Shown: positions 19,925-23,461 of the stretch, piece after piece
How the letters are laid out: the number at the start of each line of letters is the position of its first letter
Numbering within the stretch: position 1 is the stretch's first letter
Source of the DNA: a virus
DNA: 23,461 nt
Strand: one strand, 5' to 3'
Virus record (IMG/VR): IMGVR_UViG_3300009008_000259
Coordinates: 1 to 23,461 of that record
Program-made: the position numbers and the translations under genes
Notes under the pieces: generated by a model
The model's database searches: none
Told to the model about the DNA's origin: nothing
What the model saw: the letters and a program-made list of their open reading frames with translations, nothing else

Positions 19925-20989
19925 ATGATTGAAAAGATTCAAATAGAAAACTTCCAAAAACATAAAAACATAGAGATTAAATTAGATCCCGGGGTTAATG
20001 TCATTGTTGGGAGTTCTGATACTGGTAAATCCAGTATCGTACGGGCTTTGAAATGGTTATTTCAAAATAGACCACAAGGAGATGGTTTTAGAACCCATGG
20101 GATTAAACCAAAAGATGAAACCAGAGTATGTGCTGTATTTGAAGATGGTCAGACCCTTTCCCGGGATAGGTCTAATAAGGTTAATCAATACACCTTAAAT
20201 GCAGATACTAAATTAAAAGCCCTAAGATCAGATGTTCCTCAAGATGTTAAAGACATTGCAAAGATGAAAAGTTTCAATCTGCAAAGCCAGCATCCAGAAG
20301 ATCAGTATTTCTTATTAACAGATTCTCCGGGGAATGTGGCAAAGAAGTTTAATAAAGTTACAAATTTAGAAGTTATGGATAGAGCTCTTTCCAATATAAA
20401 ATCAAAAGTAACAGCAGCAACTCAAAAAGATAAGTTCTATGATGAAGAGATAAAAAACAAAAAAGAAGAATTGAAAGAATTGAAATGGGTACCCGAAGCA
20501 AAAAGGGAAGCCCTGCAAATCAAAGAACTCAAAGATACAATAGAAGATACACAAGAAGATTTATCTGCCCTTTATCGGTTATTAGAATCCATTACAGGTA
20601 TTGAGGATAAATTAAAAAGTTACAAAAATGTAACTTTTGCTTTAGAGGCATTAAAACAGTTAAAAATTGATGAAAAGGTTTTGGAAGATAAAAAGAAGCA
20701 CTTAAATACCTTAAAGAATACCTGTAAGGTGATCTATAAGGGACAAACAGACCTTCTGACATATAAAGGCATTCCTAAAGCAATAAAAGCCTTAAATAGG
20801 CTAAAAAAGCAAGATAAGCTTATTTCTGATAAAAATACAGAAAGAATTAAACTGATACAAAAAACAGAACAATATATAGATTTAAAATCAAAAACCAAAA
20901 AACATATATCCGAATTAAATAAAATGGAAAAGGAGTTTGGGGATTACTTAAAAGATAAAGGATGTCCTTTATGTGGGAGGAAAATGTAA
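19925..20989 (+). CDS. SbcC/Rad50-like ATPase, N-terminal half with zinc hook
   Basis: The N-terminal half of an SMC-type nuclease ATPase (T4 gp46, SbcC, Rad50). The beginning MIEKIQIENFQKHKN is typical. Walker A is GSSDTGKS (29-36), and the Q-loop is NLQSQHPEDQYFLL (Q120/Q122). From about 150 to 340 it is a long coiled coil. It ends exactly at a CPLC zinc hook (C347, C350) with only four residues after it, so there is no return coil, signature motif or Walker B. Those lie in the separate gene at 22130. The break appears genuine: it falls at the hook, is followed at once by the nuclease gene, and no frameshift remnant is seen. Confidence 0.88.
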   Translation: MIEKIQIENFQKHKNIEIKLDPGVNVIVGSSDTGKSSIVRALKWLFQNRPQGDGFRTHGIKPKDETRVCAVFEDGQTLSRDRSNKVNQYTLNADTKLKALRSDVPQDVKDIAKMKSFNLQSQHPEDQYFLLTDSPGNVAKKFNKVTNLEVMDRALSNIKSKVTAATQKDKFYDEEIKNKKEELKELKWVPEAKREALQIKELKDTIEDTQEDLSALYRLLESITGIEDKLKSYKNVTFALEALKQLKIDEKVLEDKKKHLNTLKNTCKVIYKGQTDLLTYKGIPKAIKALNRLKKQDKLISDKNTERIKLIQKTEQYIDLKSKTKKHISELNKMEKEFGDYLKDKGCPLCGRKM

Positions 20990-20991
20990 AC

Positions 20992-21906
20992 ATGAAATTT
21001 ATATGCTGTGCCGATTTGCATTTTACAGATAAAACACCACCAAATAGAGTGGACAACTATTTTGAAACACAATGCCAGAAGCTCCATTTTATTTTACATC
21101 ATACAGAAATAAACAATGCTGCCCTTTTAGTTGCAGGAGATATATTTGATTCAGCTAAAGCTCCTTATAAAGTTACTAAAAGGATAATGAATATCATTCA
21201 AAAATATAATGTACCTATTTATATTACATTTGGACAGCATGATTTAAATTATCACAAAAAAGGATTGGAAAATACTCCATTGGGAACGCTTTCTACATTA
21301 GAAAATATTACTATTCTACAAAACGATAAAACTGTCAATGTGGGTGGTATTACAATAATAGGGGCTGGATGGAATGAAGAGCCAGAAATAGAAGCAGATA
21401 TTCTTATTACACATCAAATGATAACACATAAGGGTCCTTTGTTTCCCGGGCAAAAAGACTATTCTACTGCAAGACGAACCCTCAAAAAGTATCCATGGGC
21501 AAAAGTTATTGTTTCGGGAGATAACCACGAAGCTTTTGTTCTAAGAATGAAAAAGCAAAAACTGATAAACTGCGGATCAATGATGAGAAAAAGAAAAGAT
21601 CAAATGTGGTACTTTCCATGCATTTGGCTTTTGGATACTGATAATTGGTTAATAGAAGAGATTGAAATAGATATACAGGCTTCTTCTGATGTCTTTGATC
21701 TGGAAAAGATTGAAAGGGAAGAGATTCAAGAAGATATGCAAAAGCAAGCAAAAGAAAATATAAACGATCTTATAGACTCTTTAGATATGAAAGAAAAGAC
21801 CAAACCTAAATTTGAAACGATGCTTGCCCGAGTCATCAAAAAAACAAAACCAAATAAAAATGTTGTAAATATTATTAATGATTTAATGGAGGAAGTTGGT
21901 GTATGA
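20992..21906 (+). CDS. SbcD/Mre11-like nuclease (gp47-like)
   Basis: A calcineurin-type phosphoesterase that would form the nuclease subunit with the SbcC-like halves. The metal motifs are CADLHF (D8, H10), AGDIFD (D50, D53), FGQHD (H83, D84; Q82 replaces the usual asparagine of GNHD), ITHQM (H141), and SGDNHE (H179, where GHxH is more common). The C-terminal 90 residues are helical (DLEKIEREEIQEDM ... NDLMEEVGV) and probably bind the ATPase coil. I chose ATG 20992, 11 bases after GGGAGG (20975-20980). An upstream in-frame ATG at 20962 lies inside the zinc hook codons and lacks a ribosome binding site. It lies between the two ATPase halves. Confidence 0.87.
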   Translation: MKFICCADLHFTDKTPPNRVDNYFETQCQKLHFILHHTEINNAALLVAGDIFDSAKAPYKVTKRIMNIIQKYNVPIYITFGQHDLNYHKKGLENTPLGTLSTLENITILQNDKTVNVGGITIIGAGWNEEPEIEADILITHQMITHKGPLFPGQKDYSTARRTLKKYPWAKVIVSGDNHEAFVLRMKKQKLINCGSMMRKRKDQMWYFPCIWLLDTDNWLIEEIEIDIQASSDVFDLEKIEREEIQEDMQKQAKENINDLIDSLDMKEKTKPKFETMLARVIKKTKPNKNVVNIINDLMEEVGV

Positions 21907-22130
21907 ATTTAGAAAGAATTAAGCAAAAGATTGATCGGAGTAAATCTGAAAAGGACAGATTGGAAGGAAGATTGGAAGGATATCTGCAAGAACTGAAAGA
22001 TATGGGCTTTGAAAATATTGATCAGGCTGAAAAAGCAATAGTTAAAATTGAAGAGGAGCTTATAGACCTAAAGACAGAATTTGAAGATTCCTTTTCCGAT
22101 TTTAAAACAACATATCAGGATTTAATATAA
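21903..22130 (+). CDS. small coiled-coil protein, 75 aa, likely part of the SbcCD complex
   Basis: Almost entirely charged helix (IKQKIDRSKSEKDRLEGRLEGYLQELKDMG, then QAEKAIVKIEEELIDLKTEFEDSF), with a short break near DMGFENID that could let it fold back as a helical hairpin. It overlaps the nuclease by ATGA and the next ATPase half by TAATG, so all three are translationally coupled. Position and shape suggest it supplies coiled coil for the split ATPase, whose N-half has about 190 residues of coil and whose C-half has only about 70. No sequence motif proves this. Confidence 0.6.
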   Translation: MNLERIKQKIDRSKSEKDRLEGRLEGYLQELKDMGFENIDQAEKAIVKIEEELIDLKTEFEDSFSDFKTTYQDLI

Positions 22131-22714
22131 TGATTTCCATTGAACAATACATTGGTATTTTAAATGAAAAAGAGGCCAACCGGAAATACATTAAAAAAGA
22201 ATTGTTAAAGCATAATAAACACAAGAAAACAAATCTTAAATATTTAAAAGATCTGAAAGAAGCAAGGAGTATAATTCAGGTTGCAGCACAGGCCACACAG
22301 CAATTCTTAAAAGATCGAATTTCTACAATTGTTTCTAATGCCCTTAAAGCTGTATTTGAAGATCCCTATACATTTAAAATAGAATTTGTTAAACGTAGGA
22401 ATAGCATGGAATGTGATCTTCTTTTTGAAAAGAAGGGACAAAGCATGGGTCCTTTAGATTCTTGTGGGTATGGGGCTGCGGATGTTGCCAGTTTAGCTTT
22501 AAGGATTGCATATTGGAAGCTGGATGGGGATTGTCGTAACCTGTTAGTATTAGATGAACCAACAAGGAATTTAAGCAGGGATAAACAACCCTTAGCTGGG
22601 CAAATCATTAAGCATCTTTCTGAATCTTTTAATTTACAATTCTTAATTGTAACACACAATAAAGCACTCATTGATTCAGCAGATAAAGTATTTGATATCT
22701 CTAAACTAAAATAA
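22130..22714 (+). CDS. SbcC/Rad50-like ATPase, C-terminal half
   Basis: Carries the motifs missing from the half at 19925. A coiled-coil N-terminus (1-70) leads to the signature-like SCGYGAADVASLALR (111-125), in the place of the LSGGE motif. Walker B follows as LLVLDEP (D142, E143), and the H-loop is IVTHN (H176). It has no Walker A and no zinc hook, so it cannot bind ATP alone and must pair with the N-half. At 194 residues it is too short to be a whole SMC protein. It is the fourth gene of a tightly coupled set: N-half, nuclease, coil, C-half. Confidence 0.87.
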   Translation: MISIEQYIGILNEKEANRKYIKKELLKHNKHKKTNLKYLKDLKEARSIIQVAAQATQQFLKDRISTIVSNALKAVFEDPYTFKIEFVKRRNSMECDLLFEKKGQSMGPLDSCGYGAADVASLALRIAYWKLDGDCRNLLVLDEPTRNLSRDKQPLAGQIIKHLSESFNLQFLIVTHNKALIDSADKVFDISKLK

Positions 22715-22722
22715 GGATACAG

Positions 22723-23226
22723 ATGATAAAAACAAACAACTCATTGTCAAAAATAGAAACAGTTGAACAAGCTCAATTCCTATTATTTGTAAAAGGAATA
22801 AAATCACAACGGGGAATCCCAAATATATTTTATGCTTGTGGAAATATAACTTCTTTAAATTCAGATCCAGCTATTTGCAAATATTTTCCGGAAACAGGCG
22901 TTAAAAACAGAAGCTGCCCTGTTTGTGAAAATTACTCTGCTCTTCTTACCAAGTTTAAAAAATGTACATGCGGAGCAACATATATAGGAAAACGGGTTCA
23001 GTCAAGTGTCTCTTGTGCTAGATGTGCCAATTATAATTCTCCAAAAAAAGCAAAAATAATCAAAATAAAAAAGTCCAAATATACAGCAGGAGACCAAACA
23101 GACCCCGAAAGATGGGATTGTACTGAAAGGGAGCACTGCATGGATAACTATAAAGACCCAAGAAATAGGAGTATACCTTGTAAAGGTTGTTTATTTTATA
23201 AATCAGCAATGGAGGATTTAAAATGA
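22723..23226 (+). CDS. cysteine-rich zinc-ribbon-like protein, 167 aa
   Basis: Unrecognised. It has C65-x2-C68 (CPVC), C81-x-C83 (KCTCGATYIG), C98-x2-C101 (CARC), C133, C139 and C153-x2-C156 (CKGC). The segment from 80 to 102 reads as a zinc ribbon, and the others may form one or two further metal sites. A lysine-rich stretch (KKAKIIKIKKSKY, 108-120) lies between them, so nucleic-acid binding is plausible. Its start follows the SbcC C-half by 8 bases with AAGGA. It overlaps the next, also cysteine-rich, gene by ATGA. Confidence 0.6.
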   Translation: MIKTNNSLSKIETVEQAQFLLFVKGIKSQRGIPNIFYACGNITSLNSDPAICKYFPETGVKNRSCPVCENYSALLTKFKKCTCGATYIGKRVQSSVSCARCANYNSPKKAKIIKIKKSKYTAGDQTDPERWDCTEREHCMDNYKDPRNRSIPCKGCLFYKSAMEDLK

Positions 23227-23461
23227 CTAAAGAAAAACTTGAAGTTTTAATTAAGTTAAAGGAACGATTAAAAGGTAAATGCTCAGACACTATGTGCCCA
23301 GAAAAATTACTTATTGATAAGCGTGCTACTTGGACTTGTAGAGATTGCAATCGTTATTTTTCATGGTCATTTGACACACCTTACGATCTAAACATATCTA
23401 TCTATCCTTGCCCGTGCTACTACAGTTCTTGTGCCATTGAGGCACTTGATGAGGTTATTCA
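23223..23461 (+). CDS. cysteine-rich protein, cut by window end
   Basis: A frame open to the window edge, 79 residues visible, starting MTKEKLEVLIKLKERLKGKC. It shows C-x4-C (CSDTMC), C-x2-C (CRDC) and then CPCYYSSC, a pattern suitable for a small metal-binding fold. The ATGA overlap with the previous gene and an upstream GGAGG at about 23211-23215 support the start. The 3' end and function are unknown. Confidence 0.55.
   Translation, partial: MTKEKLEVLIKLKERLKGKCSDTMCPEKLLIDKRATWTCRDCNRYFSWSFDTPYDLNISIYPCPCYYSSCAIEALDEVI

Noticed and set aside
20962-20991. Upstream in-frame ATG as start of the Mre11-like nuclease
   Set aside because: It lies in the zinc-hook codons of the preceding gene without a ribosome binding site, and would add ten residues before the conserved MKFICCADLH beginning.

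Overview
The window looks like part of a tailed double-stranded DNA phage genome (or a prophage or plasmid-like relative), carrying its replication, recombination and repair block. Every gene I accept is on the + strand. They are packed tightly, with ATGA/TAATG overlaps and strong AAGGAG-type ribosome binding sites, in AT-rich DNA (roughly one third G+C in the lines I counted). All three standard stop codons are used, so the code looks normal. The strong ribosome binding sites, DnaB/DnaC-type helicase loading and low G+C would suit a low-GC bacterial host, but I cannot name it. I see no structural, packaging, lysis or integrase genes, no tRNA, no insertion sequence and no CRISPR array.

Layout. 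1-1817: short unrecognised genes, one a single-pass membrane peptide, with GC-rich intercistronic hairpins. 1814-4288: UvsW/XPB-like helicase, stand-alone primase, small membrane protein. 4289-4464: a non-coding gap full of inverted repeats. 4465-6464: an unknown protein, a winged-helix initiator whose gene carries a cluster of repeats resembling a lambda-O-type origin, and a DnaC-like loader. 6465-6594: a second structured gap with a possible 8-codon leader peptide. 6595-8747: two small unknowns and a DnaB-like helicase with a cysteine-rich insertion. 8888-8914: promoter. 8979-14182: acidic accessory protein, Mom-like DNA modification enzyme, sliding clamp, a UDG-exonuclease fusion, and a separate family A polymerase domain. 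14197-15473: unknown protein and clamp loader. 15484-15510: second promoter. 15556-18736: possible UvsY-like mediator, gp32-like SSB, ribbon-helix-helix-like protein, RecA. 18736-22714: unknown protein, endonuclease VII, and an SbcCD/gp46-47 nuclease whose ATPase is split, with the Mre11-like nuclease gene between its halves. 22723 to the end: two cysteine-rich proteins, the last cut by the window edge.

Together the genes form a nearly complete replisome: initiator, loader, helicase, primase, clamp, clamp loader, polymerase with proofreading, and SSB. Beside it is a T4-style recombination-dependent replication and repair set: UvsW-like helicase, RecA, possible mediator, gp32-like SSB, gp46/47-like nuclease, endonuclease VII. 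The most unusual points are the possible origin inside the initiator gene, the hairpin that holds the start codon of the Mom-like gene, the split UDG-exonuclease/polymerase pair, the three-part SbcC/Rad50 locus, and three structured RNA-like elements that offer mutually exclusive foldings.
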